Shown here: positions 28,001 through 36,705 of the stretch, piece after piece
How positions within the stretch are numbered: position 1 is the stretch's first letter
Layout of the letters: each line of letters opens with the position of its first letter
NCBI RefSeq assembly: GCF_904528075.1
Contig: NZ_LR882035.1
Location: 3,308,678 to 3,372,677 of the forward strand
Length of the DNA: 64,000 bases
From: Agreia sp. COWG
Lineage (GTDB): Bacteria > Actinomycetota > Actinomycetes > Actinomycetales > Microbacteriaceae
Direction of reading: 5' to 3'
Made by a program: the position numbers and the translations under genes
Notes under the pieces: model-generated
What the model was told of the DNA's origin: nothing
Seen by the model: only the letters and a program-made list of their open reading frames with translations
Databases searched by the model: none

Positions 28001-31000
28001 CCGCGCTCGATCGAGCCCGTGAGGCCGTCTGGCACGTCGAGGCCGTTCTCCCGGATGGCGATCGGGTCGCCGTCGGGATCGGAATCATTCGCGAGAACGT
28101 CGACCGCCACCGTGCGACCGGGTCGCACCGAGACGGTGTCCTTCACCGCGTACGGGCGCTGGTTCGCGCTCGAGGAGGGCACGATGCCGACGAGCACGGT
28201 GGCCTCGGCATCGGCACCCTTGCGGTCTCGCACCGTGTAGGTGAACACATCGGTTCCCACCGACGTCGGGTAGGCCTCGTACTGCAGCCACGATTGTCCG
28301 ACCTCGGTGATGCGGCCCTTCGTGGGGGCGTCGCCCTGACCGATCAGCTCGACGGAGTCGCCGTCGGGATCGATGCCGTCGAGCGGGATCGGGATGCGCA
28401 CGGTCGTGCCCACGAGGGCCCGCACCGTGACGTCGCGCGGCCTGGGCGGCGAGTTGGCGCCCTCGTCGTTGCCGACGATCTGAATGGTCACGTAGCCGGC
28501 GTCGCGCTGGCCCTGGCTGTCGACGACCTCGTAGGTGGCGTAGACGGTCTTGGCGACGGGTCCGGCCTTGAAGCGCAGGGTGTTCTGCGCCACGAACATG
28601 TCGCCGTCTGCGGGGTCGATCAGCGGAGCGACGAGCGCCGGCGCCAGGGTGATCGTGTCGCCGTTGGGGGAGTAGTCGTTGTCGAGCACGGGGATCGTCG
28701 CGACGTCGCCGGCGCGCACGGTCACCTTGTCATCCGTAGCCACGGGCGGCAGCAGCCGGTCGGGAGCCGGGATAGGCAGAATGAAGACCTCGCCCGTGGC
28801 GGACTTCGCCCCGTTGGTCACCGTGTAGTTGATCGTGGCGGGCTCCGAGATGCCCGTGTCGGTGATGCGCAGAACCTGGTGCTCGAGAATCTCGACGCTC
28901 ACGCCGAGGCCCTCGGGAATCTTCACGGACTGCACGGCGAGGATGCCGCCGGCCGGGTCGAAGTCGTTGGCCAGCACGTCGGTGAGCACCGAGCGACCCT
29001 TGGTGAGCAGGGCCACGTCGCGCACGGCGATGGGGGGACCCTCGGCCACCGTCGCGCCGACGACCGTGATGCGCACGAGCCCGGGTGCCGTCTTCGGTCC
29101 ATCGGTGGCGAGGTACTGCGCGTAATAGTCGCCCGGCGCCGCGGCGGTGAAGTCGAACGTTCCCGTCGTGTAGTCGGGGGCGATCGTCGCGCCCGGAACC
29201 TCGTTCACCTTGGCGAGGCGCAGGGGAACGCCGCTGGGCGAGTAGTCGTTGACCAGCGGCGAGATCGTCACCTTCGCGCCGGCCCTGGTCACCACGTGGT
29301 CGGCATTGGTGACGGGCAGCAGCGTGCCCGACTCCCGCACCTCGAAGGCCACGGTGCCCTCGGTGTCGGTCACCCCGTCAGAGACCACGATCGTCACGAT
29401 CTTGCGGCCGGGCTCGGGGTCGAGCGCGGTGAAGGTGAGCTGGCCGTCGGCCCGGAACTGCACCTGATTGGCTCCGTCGGCCGTGGCCGAGCGCACGAAC
29501 ATGTCGTCGCCGTCTGGGTCGATCCAGTCGGGCAGCACGTTGTAGGCACACGTCGAACCGACCTCGCAGAGCACCTTCGGCACACGCTTCTGTTGGGGGG
29601 CCTCGTTGGTGCCCGGGGGCTTCACGGTCAACGTGACCGTGGCGTCATCCGTGCCGCCCCGGCCGTCGTCGGCCGTGTAGGTGAACGTGGCTGTGCCGGA
29701 TGCGTCGGGGTCGACGATGATCTGCATCGCCACGCCCCCGAGAATGGACTGCACCTCGCCGATCGACGGCTGCGGCCCCTTCAGGGTGGCCGTGAGCACG
29801 TCGCCATCCGGGTCGGAGTCGTTGTCGAGCACGGGAAGCACCACGGTGCGTCCTGCGCGCACTCCGAGCTGGTCATCGGCGGCGATGGGCGGATTGTTGA
29901 TCTCGCTACGCTCCGGCAGGATGACCTGCAGCTCCTCTTCGGTGCTGTCGTCTTCTTCGTCGGTCTTGGTCTCATCCGGCGGAGGAACGATGTCGTCCCA
30001 GTTCTCGACCTTCTTCATGTCCTGGTTCACGAGCCAGACGGCGCCCGAGGTCAGGTCGTTCAGCACGACAACGTTGCGGTTCACCCGGAACACGAGCTGC
30101 GCCTGCGAGGTGAGACCGTCGATGGTGGTCTGCTGGTCGTTGTCGTCGCCCGCGCAGTCGCGGATGAAGGTGTTCGAGCCGGCCCACGCCGCGTAGGCGC
30201 AGCCGCCGAGGTACACCGGGGCCGCAGGCTTGCCCGGCTTTCCGGCCGAGGTCGTCACGGCCGCGGAACCGTCGAGAGGCTGGCGGATGAGCTCGGTGGC
30301 CGTCGAGATGAGAACGGTGTCGGATGCCGGCCCCGTCTCCTGCAGAACGCCCCCGGTCGAGTCGGGCACGTCGACCTTCTTGCCCCCGGGAAGGTAGGCG
30401 ATGCCGTTCTTGGAGTCGAAGACGATCGCGTCGTCGCCCACGGTGGTCATCGACAGCTGCGCGTCGTCCTTGGTCTCGGGCATGCCGCTGGTCACCGGCT
30501 GCTTCGTGACGCCGTTCTCGTCGAGCCCGATCGTCACCATCTGGCCGTCGGCGAGCGACAGCCCGTGCACCCCGCCATCGACATCCACCGCGGCCTCGCC
30601 ACCGGAGCCGAGCGTGTAGAGCGGCTTCTCCGGGTCGGGCAGAAAGCTGGCAGCGTCGGCGGCGCGGGTGCTGAACAGGTCGCCGGTATCGCTATCGACG
30701 ACGGCGAGTGTGTTGCCGCCCATCGACACCGTCGAGGAGGCCGGCAGGGCGATGGCGTTTCCGAGCGTCACCGTGGCGGGATCGATCGGGGCGAGCGACG
30801 AGGTCGCCTTGTCGACGGCGATGACCGTCTCGCCGTGCTGAAGGATGTCGAAGTCGCTCGAGGTCATCTTGAGACCGCTGTCGAGCAGCTGGGCCTGGTA
30901 GTTGAGGTGCCCGACCAGCAACCCCGAGGGCTTCGTCACCCAGACTCCGCCGTCGTTCAGCTCGACATCGGCGGTCGTGATGCCCTGGTAGAGGAACGCC

Positions 31001-31089
31001 ATGGCGCTCACCGCCACCGAGAAGACGGTCACGGTCGCCACAGACGCAGCGGTCGCCTTGCGGCGGCGCAGTGCCTCGAACAGCCTCAC
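25003..31089 (-). CDS. Giant Ig-like/cadherin-like and fibronectin-III surface protein
   Basis: A 2028-residue protein at the head of the operon. A short Arg-rich cytosolic tail and a membrane helix (about 14-34) anchor it. Residues about 35-390 lack a clear family and may form a propeller. About 400-1450 contain roughly ten Ig/cadherin-like repeats marked by variants of V-L-x-N-D-x-D-P-D-G-D, as in calcium-binding bacterial adhesins. About 1465-2028 contain about five Fn3-like modules, and the terminal 170 residues include several Cys. The GTG at 31089 was preferred for its spacing from GGGGAC. GC falls near the 3' end. The Fn3 plus kinase, MoxR and DUF58 arrangement matches the bifidobacterial PFNA cluster. 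The likely role is an extracellular sensor, adhesin or scaffold for the system. Confidence 0.9.
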   Translation of the reverse strand: MRLFEALRRRKATAASVATVTVFSVAVSAMAFLYQGITTADVELNDGGVWVTKPSGLLVGHLNYQAQLLDSGLKMTSSDFDILQHGETVIAVDKATSSLAPIDPATVTLGNAIALPASSTVSMGGNTLAVVDSDTGDLFSTRAADAASFLPDPEKPLYTLGSGGEAAVDVDGGVHGLSLADGQMVTIGLDENGVTKQPVTSGMPETKDDAQLSMTTVGDDAIVFDSKNGIAYLPGGKKVDVPDSTGGVLQETGPASDTVLISTATELIRQPLDGSAAVTTSAGKPGKPAAPVYLGGCAYAAWAGSNTFIRDCAGDDNDQQTTIDGLTSQAQLVFRVNRNVVVLNDLTSGAVWLVNQDMKKVENWDDIVPPPDETKTDEEDDSTEEELQVILPERSEINNPPIAADDQLGVRAGRTVVLPVLDNDSDPDGDVLTATLKGPQPSIGEVQSILGGVAMQIIVDPDASGTATFTYTADDGRGGTDDATVTLTVKPPGTNEAPQQKRVPKVLCEVGSTCAYNVLPDWIDPDGDDMFVRSATADGANQVQFRADGQLTFTALDPEPGRKIVTIVVSDGVTDTEGTVAFEVRESGTLLPVTNADHVVTRAGAKVTISPLVNDYSPSGVPLRLAKVNEVPGATIAPDYTTGTFDFTAAAPGDYYAQYLATDGPKTAPGLVRITVVGATVAEGPPIAVRDVALLTKGRSVLTDVLANDFDPAGGILAVQSVKIPEGLGVSVEILEHQVLRITDTGISEPATINYTVTNGAKSATGEVFILPIPAPDRLLPPVATDDKVTVRAGDVATIPVLDNDYSPNGDTITLAPALVAPLIDPADGDMFVAQNTLRFKAGPVAKTVYATYEVVDSQGQRDAGYVTIQIVGNDEGANSPPRPRDVTVRALVGTTVRIPIPLDGIDPDGDSVELIGQGDAPTKGRITEVGQSWLQYEAYPTSVGTDVFTYTVRDRKGADAEATVLVGIVPSSSANQRPYAVKDTVSVRPGRTVAVDVLANDSDPDGDPIAIRENGLDVPDGLTGSIERGRVTIKAPTTPGDYPVQYTIVDQYGATAVGQLLVTVSPDAPLVAPIARDDIVKVADVVGRTSTDVDVKKNDDDPDGTIDALDVSVTSGTATVRGNGQLRIPLTPESQIITYTVTDVDGQTGSAFVFVPGLESAHPALKSGTKPIVVNSGETISVPLSDYVVTGNGKDARITQADKVSVAHGNGSSLVTDATTLSYTSADGYYGPDALSFEVTDGTGPDDPVGKKSTLVIPITVVSTTNVSPTLSGGSISVEPGGDEKELNLRTLSRDPDEGDLEKLSYSLVGAAPQGISVSFDGQTMKVKASGSAAKGDSPLQIEVTDGQSAPGRGTITVSVLTSTRALPSATDDVVPQADQGKTRSVDVLSNDYNPYPETPLKITEAVVETGNGTTAVNGSSVDVTPAADFVGTMVVRYRIADSTGDPAREADGRIRLTVQGKPDAPATPGVTSIQDRTVVLSWTPPVNNGSPITSYTVTSPQGYTKQCASTTCTLDGLTNDVEYTFSVTATNGVGTSDPSPSSAPARPDARPDRPAPPTLVFGDKSMTVNWVTPSTPGSAVTSYNLEISPAPARGAVQKTGVTGNSVVWDGLENGTAYQVRVQAVNRAPEPSDFSAYSATVIPAGVPDAAAAPTSVRVDSVGSQAQMNVNWNAPNANGDPISSYILFINGGAGARQVPVPGGGTTQTVTVDVSENDYTFAVAAINKAGQGATSPASAPRRAVTPPNPPTLNSASAGDNTVTVAYSPGAANGARANEVGYQYSINGGGWSALPGDNVIRSGVGNNGTYSVALRATTTADGSAYTSGASNSIGGLQPAGPPNAPGASASGGAQKVTFSWSAPARNGRDFTVQINTGAGWTDVASSGNTDVAAGYSDQKCFTARTLIPSTGETANSPEKCATSDKQPKTTNVTVSKGGSAVGQPNCSSSGCAYVIVQIAGAVPNGSYSVSYRSNCAAGGACEKNWNSGTIVVDNGGRAAFTGSYFGYTGSSVYVIISGPDGDTQSNEVTW

Positions 31090-31181
31090 GTGGTCCCCGT
31101 CTATGCCTGAGCGCCCTCGCACCCACGAAAATCACGCGGGAGCACCGGGATATTCAAACACGACTGCGGCACCCCCTGTAA

Positions 31182-31199
31182 ATGGGGAGTTCTCCCCAT
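31182..31199. promoter_or_regulatory. 18-bp palindromic operator candidate, copy B
   Basis: ATGGGGAGTTCTCCCCAT lies 93 bases upstream of the giant surface-protein start. It is the same 8-2-8 palindrome as at 9605-9622, differing only in the central two bases. In the direction of transcription a TGAATA/GAATAT element follows after about 25 bases and may be the -10. No third full copy was noticed in the window. Confidence 0.7.
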
Positions 31200-31238
31200 G
31201 CTTCCGCTCGGCCGCATTGCCGAGCTCGGATCCGCGTC

Positions 31239-32225
31239 TTACAGCGGCGCGACCTCGATGCGCTCGCCGAGAGCCCGCGAGACGCACGGCATCATGAAGT
31301 CGTACTGCTCGTCGGGGGTCAGGACCACGTCGCGGTGCTGAGCCTCGCCCGAGACCACGCGCACACGGCAGGTTCCGCAGGTACCGCTCTCGCACGAGCT
31401 CGGCACCTCCGCGCCGGCCTCGAGCAGCGCCGACAGCATCGTGCGGCCCGCGGCCACCTCGAACTCGGCCCCCGTCGGGCTCCAGACGGCGGTGAACGGC
31501 AGGCTGATCTCGCCGAAGGCCGAGACGCCCGCGAAGTTCTCCATGTGCACCCGGCTCGGTCGCCAGTGCATCGTGAGCGCCCGCAGTTCGTTCTGCAGCT
31601 CGTCCGGCCCGCAGACGTAGAGCCTGCGCTCGCCCGGATGCTCGAGCAGAGGCCACCAGTCGAGTGCTCCGTGCAGGCGCCGATGATGCAGGGTGACCGG
31701 ATGCGTGGGGTCGCCCGCACTGCCCTCGGCACGCCCCGAGGCCCCAGCCTCCTTGACCACCTCGTCGAGATACGGCGTCTCTGCGGCAGAACGGCTCAGG
31801 TACACCAGCTGAACGCCGCGAGCCCCGCGACGGCTCAACTCGACGAGCATGGCGCGAATCGGCGTGATTCCGATGCCCGCCGCCACCAGCAGGTAGCCGG
31901 CGGCATCCTCGAGCGCGAAGGCGTTGTGCGGCGCCGATACGCCCAGCACGTTACCCTCGACGACGCCGTCGACCATACTCATGGAGCCCCCGCGGCCGAG
32001 ACGATCGCGGCGCACGGCGATCACGTAGCGGGAGTCGTCGCGCACGTCTGCGGTGAGTGAGTAGCTGCGGATCTGGCCGCTGGGGGTGTCGACATTGATG
32101 TGCGCGCCGGGCTCGGCGGCCGGCAGCGGCAAGCCGTCTGGCCGCCGCAGCTCGAACTCGCAGACGTCGGCCGTGAGCATCCGGCGGCTGGTCACCACCA
32201 GGCGAAGGCTCGTGTCGACGCTCAC
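31239..32225 (-). CDS. PDR/VanB-type ferredoxin reductase
   Basis: A 328-residue electron-transfer enzyme. The order is a flavin-binding barrel (about 1-105, RSYSLTAD), an NAD-binding domain (about 110-230) and a C-terminal plant-type [2Fe-2S] domain with Cys278, Cys283, Cys286 and Cys314. This is the domain order of phthalate dioxygenase reductase, which passes electrons from NAD(P)H to an oxygenase. No oxygenase is encoded nearby. The ATG/stop overlap with the MOSC gene (ATGA) shows coupling; MOSC proteins and such reductases are often paired or fused, so the substrate may be a MOSC-linked reduction rather than an aromatic. Confidence 0.9.
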   Translation of the reverse strand: MSVDTSLRLVVTSRRMLTADVCEFELRRPDGLPLPAAEPGAHINVDTPSGQIRSYSLTADVRDDSRYVIAVRRDRLGRGGSMSMVDGVVEGNVLGVSAPHNAFALEDAAGYLLVAAGIGITPIRAMLVELSRRGARGVQLVYLSRSAAETPYLDEVVKEAGASGRAEGSAGDPTHPVTLHHRRLHGALDWWPLLEHPGERRLYVCGPDELQNELRALTMHWRPSRVHMENFAGVSAFGEISLPFTAVWSPTGAEFEVAAGRTMLSALLEAGAEVPSSCESGTCGTCRVRVVSGEAQHRDVVLTPDEQYDFMMPCVSRALGERIEVAPL

Positions 32226-33064
32226 GCGCCCGCTCCGTGGCCGGATGCCGCTGCCGCCTGGACGCCGTCTTCGGCCCCCGCCCGCACGAATCCGATCGCG
32301 TCACCGGTGGCGAGCACTCCAGCAGAGACGACCTCGGCGAAGACGCCCATGATCTCGTGGCCGTAGTGCTCGTGCAGCAGTCGCGGCACCGGAATGTCGC
32401 GGCGTGCGGTCGCGGGATCGACCTCGGTGGCGGCGCAGCGCCCGGTCTCCTCGAGCACACGAACCGTGACACCCGAGGCGCCGAGGCGCAGCTCGCGACC
32501 GATCCAGGCTCGCTCGGCCCAGGCATCCGGCCCGTCGAGATAGACGTTGGCGCGAAACCGCAGCGGATCGAGGGCGACGCCGCTGCGCCGCTCGAGGTCA
32601 CGAATCGAGGCCAGGTTGATGAGCGAGATCGAGTTCATCATGCGCGGGCCGTCGTTGGCGTTGTCGGTGAAGTTGTAACCGGGTTGCTCGGCGAACACGG
32701 GCCGAACGCCCTCGGGCAGATCGGTCACCCGGGCGTACAGCTCGACGAACTCGTCGCGGCCCGCCCGCGTCGACAGATCGGCCTCGAGAACCGGATGCCC
32801 CTGCACGGTGACCGTCAGCATGCGCGTCTCGTCATCGAACCGGGTCGCGAGCCCCGCGAGGCGCTCGGTGTTCAGCAGCACGAAGTACTCGCGCTTCGAC
32901 AGCGGCACGAAAGCGCCCGCGTCGTAGAGCCCGGTGGGCTTCGCCAACGCGAACAGGCGATCCGAGGGAAAGCCGTAGTCGGCCCGCAGCTCGACGCTGT
33001 CGAGGCGCTCCGGCGTGAGCCCCTTCACGGGATAGCGGTAGAGCGAATCGACGAAGGCGTGCAC
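32222..33064 (-). CDS. MOSC-domain protein
   Basis: A 280-residue protein with an N-terminal MOSC beta-barrel (YPVKGLTPERL at 11-21) and a C-terminal MOSC domain holding one candidate cofactor Cys in EETGRCAATEVDP. MOSC proteins bind molybdenum cofactor or move sulphur; related YcbX/YiiM proteins reduce N-hydroxylated compounds. The partner reductase, encoded downstream with a four-base overlap, could supply electrons. It lies nine bases after the ABC permease gene. Confidence 0.88.
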   Translation of the reverse strand: MHAFVDSLYRYPVKGLTPERLDSVELRADYGFPSDRLFALAKPTGLYDAGAFVPLSKREYFVLLNTERLAGLATRFDDETRMLTVTVQGHPVLEADLSTRAGRDEFVELYARVTDLPEGVRPVFAEQPGYNFTDNANDGPRMMNSISLINLASIRDLERRSGVALDPLRFRANVYLDGPDAWAERAWIGRELRLGASGVTVRVLEETGRCAATEVDPATARRDIPVPRLLHEHYGHEIMGVFAEVVSAGVLATGDAIGFVRAGAEDGVQAAAASGHGAGA

Positions 33065-33073
33065 GAAACGAGG

Positions 33074-34648
33074 CTACTTGGCGCCCTGCAGCTGCACGAG
33101 AAGCTCGGGTCCGCGACGATCGAGCACCGCGCCGCCCACTCTCACGCCGATCACCAGCAGCACGCTGCCGAGCAGCAGCCCGACTACGAGCGCCAGCCAA
33201 CCCCAGATCGCATCGCCGGTGACGAAGCCCACCACCGCCAGCACCGTCTCGGGCAGCACGAGCACCATCAGTCCGCCCCAGGTGGCGAACGTGGAGAGCA
33301 TCAGCGCGAAGCCGCCTCCGGGCTTCGCCTTGAAGGGGTTCTCCCCAGGCGCGGGAACCGGGAACGCGAAGCGGCCCGAGAGCACCGACGACAGCGCCAG
33401 CCCCGAGAGCAACAGCCCGAAGACCAGCCCGAGCAGCCCGGGCAGCACCTGCCACGAGTTCGTGAACCACACAGAACCCACCGTCAGCATCACCGATACC
33501 GGTACAGCGAACACGCCGAGGGCCACCACTCGGCCCAGCCGGTCGTCACGACCCGAGACGCCGGTCGACAGATGCAGGGCGAATGCCGTGTTGTCGTACG
33601 ACACATCGGTGTAGATCGAGAGCGCGAGCAGCAGCGCCACGATGGGGCCGAGGGCGTTCAGCAACCCGAAATTGTCGAAGTTCCCCGAGTACACGAAGAG
33701 AAAGACGGGAACGAGCGGAATGACGATGAGCGACTGCGCGTAGCGTGGATCGCGGATCCAGTAGGTGAGGGCCCGAGAGGCCACCGCACCCCACGGCGTG
33801 GCCGGGAACAGCGAGAAGAACCCCAGTTTGCGGGTGCCGGCCTTGGTGGGCGACGAGCCCCTCGACGGGTTCTCGAGCGCATGCCGCAGGCTCGAGCGCC
33901 AGAGCACAGCGAGCAGGGCGAGGGTGACGATTCCGATCGCGAAGCCGGCAGCCGCCCGCAGCGGGTCTCCCGTGGCGATGTACCCGGGCACCGACCAGAT
34001 CGCCCCGAGCGGCGTCCAGGCCACGACGTCGGCCACACTCGGCAGAGTGTCGAACGATCCGCGCAACAGCGCCGTCAGCCCGATGAAGATGGGCCCGAGC
34101 AGAATGAGCGGGATGAAGACGAGGATGCCCTTCGCCTCGCGAAAACGACGCCCGCCGCCCACACCGGAACTGAGCGCGGTCACGGCCCGGGATCCGACGA
34201 CGCAGGTGAACACGCCGATGACGGCGCACACGATGGCCGCGACCGCGGCGAGCGGATGCTGCCACCACGTTGCCGCCGTCGCCAGCGCGGCGATCGAGGT
34301 CACGATTCCGGGAACGCCCAGGACGCCGCTGACCGCGAGCGCCAGCACGAGTTGGTTGATGGGGATCGGGAAGATCGCCAGCCGCGCGGGGTCGACGGTC
34401 TGGTCGGTACCGGGACCTATCAGGGGCAGCACGATCCAACCGAGAACGGCGGCCGCCCCGCCCAGCACGGTGATGGTGCGGGCGAGTTCGGCCGGCAGAA
34501 AGCTCAGCGCCACGAGGCCGGCGACGACGCCGAACAGCACGCCGAGGCCGTAGAGACCGCCGATCACCACCGCCACGATCTGCCAGGGCTTGCCCTTGAG
34601 GGTGTTGCCGAGGATCAGAAATCGCAGCCTTACGAGCGTCGCAACCAT
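33074..34648 (-). CDS. ABC exporter permease
   Basis: A 524-residue membrane protein with about twelve hydrophobic helices and a charged central loop, the layout of ABC-2-like permeases that pair with a separate ATPase. The ATG at 34648 overlaps the ATPase gene by 19 bases, and the longer frame was rejected as it is antisense to the ATPase. No substrate-binding protein is present, so export is more likely than import. The substrate is unknown. Confidence 0.82.
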   Translation of the reverse strand: MVATLVRLRFLILGNTLKGKPWQIVAVVIGGLYGLGVLFGVVAGLVALSFLPAELARTITVLGGAAAVLGWIVLPLIGPGTDQTVDPARLAIFPIPINQLVLALAVSGVLGVPGIVTSIAALATAATWWQHPLAAVAAIVCAVIGVFTCVVGSRAVTALSSGVGGGRRFREAKGILVFIPLILLGPIFIGLTALLRGSFDTLPSVADVVAWTPLGAIWSVPGYIATGDPLRAAAGFAIGIVTLALLAVLWRSSLRHALENPSRGSSPTKAGTRKLGFFSLFPATPWGAVASRALTYWIRDPRYAQSLIVIPLVPVFLFVYSGNFDNFGLLNALGPIVALLLALSIYTDVSYDNTAFALHLSTGVSGRDDRLGRVVALGVFAVPVSVMLTVGSVWFTNSWQVLPGLLGLVFGLLLSGLALSSVLSGRFAFPVPAPGENPFKAKPGGGFALMLSTFATWGGLMVLVLPETVLAVVGFVTGDAIWGWLALVVGLLLGSVLLVIGVRVGGAVLDRRGPELLVQLQGAK

Positions 34649-35448
34649 TCCGGCCCCTCTCCCGTGCGGCGACCGCCGACGAGCTCCACGAAGCGGTCTT
34701 CGAGCGTCGAGCCGGCGCGCACGTCCTCCGTCGTTCCGGCGGCGAGCACCCGGCCCTGGGCGATCACGGCCACGTGGTCGCACATGCGCTGCACCAGGTC
34801 CATGGCGTGACTCGAGACGATCACGGTTCCGCCCGACTTCACGAAGCCCTCGAGGATGTCGCGGATGTTCGCGGCCGACACGGGGTCGACCGACTCGAAC
34901 GGCTCGTCGAGCACCAGCAGGCTGGGCGCGTGCACCAGTGCACACGCCAGCGCGATCTTCTTGGTCATTCCGGCCGAGTAGTCCACCACCAGGGTGCCGC
35001 CGGCCGAGTCGAGGTCGAGCAGCTGCAGCAGGTCGCTCGTGCGCGCTGCGACCGTCTCGCGATCCATGCCGCTGAGCAGCCCGGCATAGGTCACGAGCTG
35101 CGTTCCCGTGAGGCGGTCGAACAGGCGCACGCCGTCGCTCAGCACGCCGACCAGCCGCTTCGCCTGCAGCAGGTCCTTCCAGACGTTCACGTTGTGGATG
35201 CGGATCTCGCCGGCATCCGGCCTCATCAGCCCGGTCGCCATCGACAGGGTGGTCGTCTTGCCCGCGCCGTTCGGGCCGACGAGCCCGTAGAACGAACCCG
35301 AGGGCACAGTGAGGTCGAGGTTGTTCACGGCGATCTTCTCGCCGAACCGCTTGTACAAGCCCCGGATCTCGAGGGCCGGTCCATCGGCATCCTGCACGGT
35401 CGAGGGCACCTGTGCCGGCCCGGGCTGAACTGGATCGATCAGGGACAT
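34630..35448 (-). CDS. ABC transporter ATP-binding protein
   Basis: A 272-residue ATPase. Walker A is GPNGAGKTT (about residues 58-66) and Walker B is LLVLDEPFESVD. The signature motif reads YSAGM in place of LSGGQ, a drift seen in some CcmA/BcrA-type exporters. A His switch lies in IVSSHAMD. It is encoded just upstream of its permease with a 19-base overlap, so the two form an exporter of unknown substrate. Confidence 0.9.
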   Translation of the reverse strand: MSLIDPVQPGPAQVPSTVQDADGPALEIRGLYKRFGEKIAVNNLDLTVPSGSFYGLVGPNGAGKTTTLSMATGLMRPDAGEIRIHNVNVWKDLLQAKRLVGVLSDGVRLFDRLTGTQLVTYAGLLSGMDRETVAARTSDLLQLLDLDSAGGTLVVDYSAGMTKKIALACALVHAPSLLVLDEPFESVDPVSAANIRDILEGFVKSGGTVIVSSHAMDLVQRMCDHVAVIAQGRVLAAGTTEDVRAGSTLEDRFVELVGGRRTGEGPEWLRRS

Positions 35449-35485
35449 GCTTCCTGCTTTCCGTCTCGCGATGATGACACCCAGA

Positions 35486-36679
35486 CTAGGGGCACCCCCG
35501 CGTCGCTGCTCGCTGCTGCAGCACGGTAATAAAGATGATCACCGCGATCACGACCGTGATCAGCAACACCACCACGGCGAGAGACAGTGCGGCGGCCAGC
35601 AGGGGAACGAGCAGAACGACGGCGGCACCCGGCAGGCTCACGGCGGGTCTGATGACGGTCTCGGATGCGAGCAACGGGCGGTACAGCGCCTGCATAGCCA
35701 CGAGGAAGACGGCCACCGGCACGGCCACCGCGTAGCCGATCACGATCGGGGCGGCCTCGCCGTGATCGCCGAGGCTCTGCACGCTCACCTCGAGCCCCGC
35801 GCCGAGCGCCGCCAGCGCCGCGAAGACGAAATAGTGCCCGAATCCCCAGATGTAGCTGGCGTCCCGGTTCCGCGCGAGACCCTCTCCGGCCGGCTCGAGG
35901 TAGTAGACCCACCACAGCCCGAAGAGCAGGGCGAGACCGGATGCGGCCAGCAGCACGAACTCGCCCGTCGCGTCGCCGGCGGTGACTATTCGCTGCACCC
36001 CGACGGTGGCCGCCAGCACGGACTCGCCGAGGATGATGATCGTGAACAGGCCGTAGCGTTCCGCGATGTGGTGCGGATGCCACGCGGTTGAACCCCGGCG
36101 CTCAGCCCAGAGTGGCACCGCCAGCTCGCACAGCGCGAGGGCGGCGAAGAGGGCGATCTGAGCGGGGAGCGGCAGGTCTGAAGCCACGAAGAGTCGCACG
36201 ATCCACAGGGTCTGCACGACGCCGATGCCCGCGGCGTAACGCAGGGCGGTGGCGCGGCCATCGGCATCCTGCGCCGCGGCGCGCAACCACTGGGCGATGA
36301 GGGCGACGCGCATGATGAAGTAGCCCACCGTGATGAGGAGGAAGTCACCGTCGCCGAACGCGGAGGGAACACCCGCGGCGAGCACCAGCACGCCGCCCAT
36401 CTGCAGCATCGTGAGCAGGCGATAGGGCACGTCGTCGGTGTCGTACGCAGACGCGAACCAGGTGAAGGTGAGCCAGGCCCACCAGATCGCGAAGAACACC
36501 ATCAAGAAGTTGGGCAGCTCATCGAGAGCGTGATTCGCCTCGATACCGTGCGCCAGCTCGGTGACGACCGAGGCCACCGCGGCCACGAAGGTGAGGTCGA
36601 ACAGCAGCTCGAGGGGAGTGGATGCTCGGTGCGCCTCGTCGACATCGCGGCGCCTCATGCGCAGCACGGGCAGGGTCAT
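35486..36679 (-). CDS. LtrA-family membrane protein
   Basis: A 397-residue protein with about ten to twelve hydrophobic helices. The N-terminal RASTPLELLFDLTFVAAV and the HHIAERYGLFTIIILGESVLA segment are the hallmarks of low temperature requirement protein A. LtrA was named from a Listeria cold-growth mutant, but its biochemical role is unclear. The ATG at 36679 was preferred to the GTG two codons upstream. It is flanked by ABC and acetyltransferase genes on the same strand, with no overlap. Confidence 0.9.
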   Translation of the reverse strand: MTLPVLRMRRRDVDEAHRASTPLELLFDLTFVAAVASVVTELAHGIEANHALDELPNFLMVFFAIWWAWLTFTWFASAYDTDDVPYRLLTMLQMGGVLVLAAGVPSAFGDGDFLLITVGYFIMRVALIAQWLRAAAQDADGRATALRYAAGIGVVQTLWIVRLFVASDLPLPAQIALFAALALCELAVPLWAERRGSTAWHPHHIAERYGLFTIIILGESVLAATVGVQRIVTAGDATGEFVLLAASGLALLFGLWWVYYLEPAGEGLARNRDASYIWGFGHYFVFAALAALGAGLEVSVQSLGDHGEAAPIVIGYAVAVPVAVFLVAMQALYRPLLASETVIRPAVSLPGAAVVLLVPLLAAALSLAVVVLLITVVIAVIIFITVLQQRAATRGCP

Positions 36680-36705
36680 GGGCACAGCCTAGGGGCGGTG
36701 CTTCT

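Noticed and set aside
27463..31110. A 1215-codon open frame on the plus strand opposite the giant surface-protein gene
   Set aside because: It is antisense to a well-supported gene, is rich in Arg, His, Gly and Val with no domains, and is a known effect of high GC in third codon positions.
33337..33350. GGGGTTCTCCCC, resembling half of the shared palindrome
   Set aside because: It lies inside the ABC permease coding region, lacks the ATG/CAT flanks and one A/G pair, and has no promoter context.
32237..34810. An 857-codon plus-strand open frame opposite the MOSC and ABC permease genes
   Set aside because: His/Arg/Gln-rich product without motifs; antisense to conserved genes.
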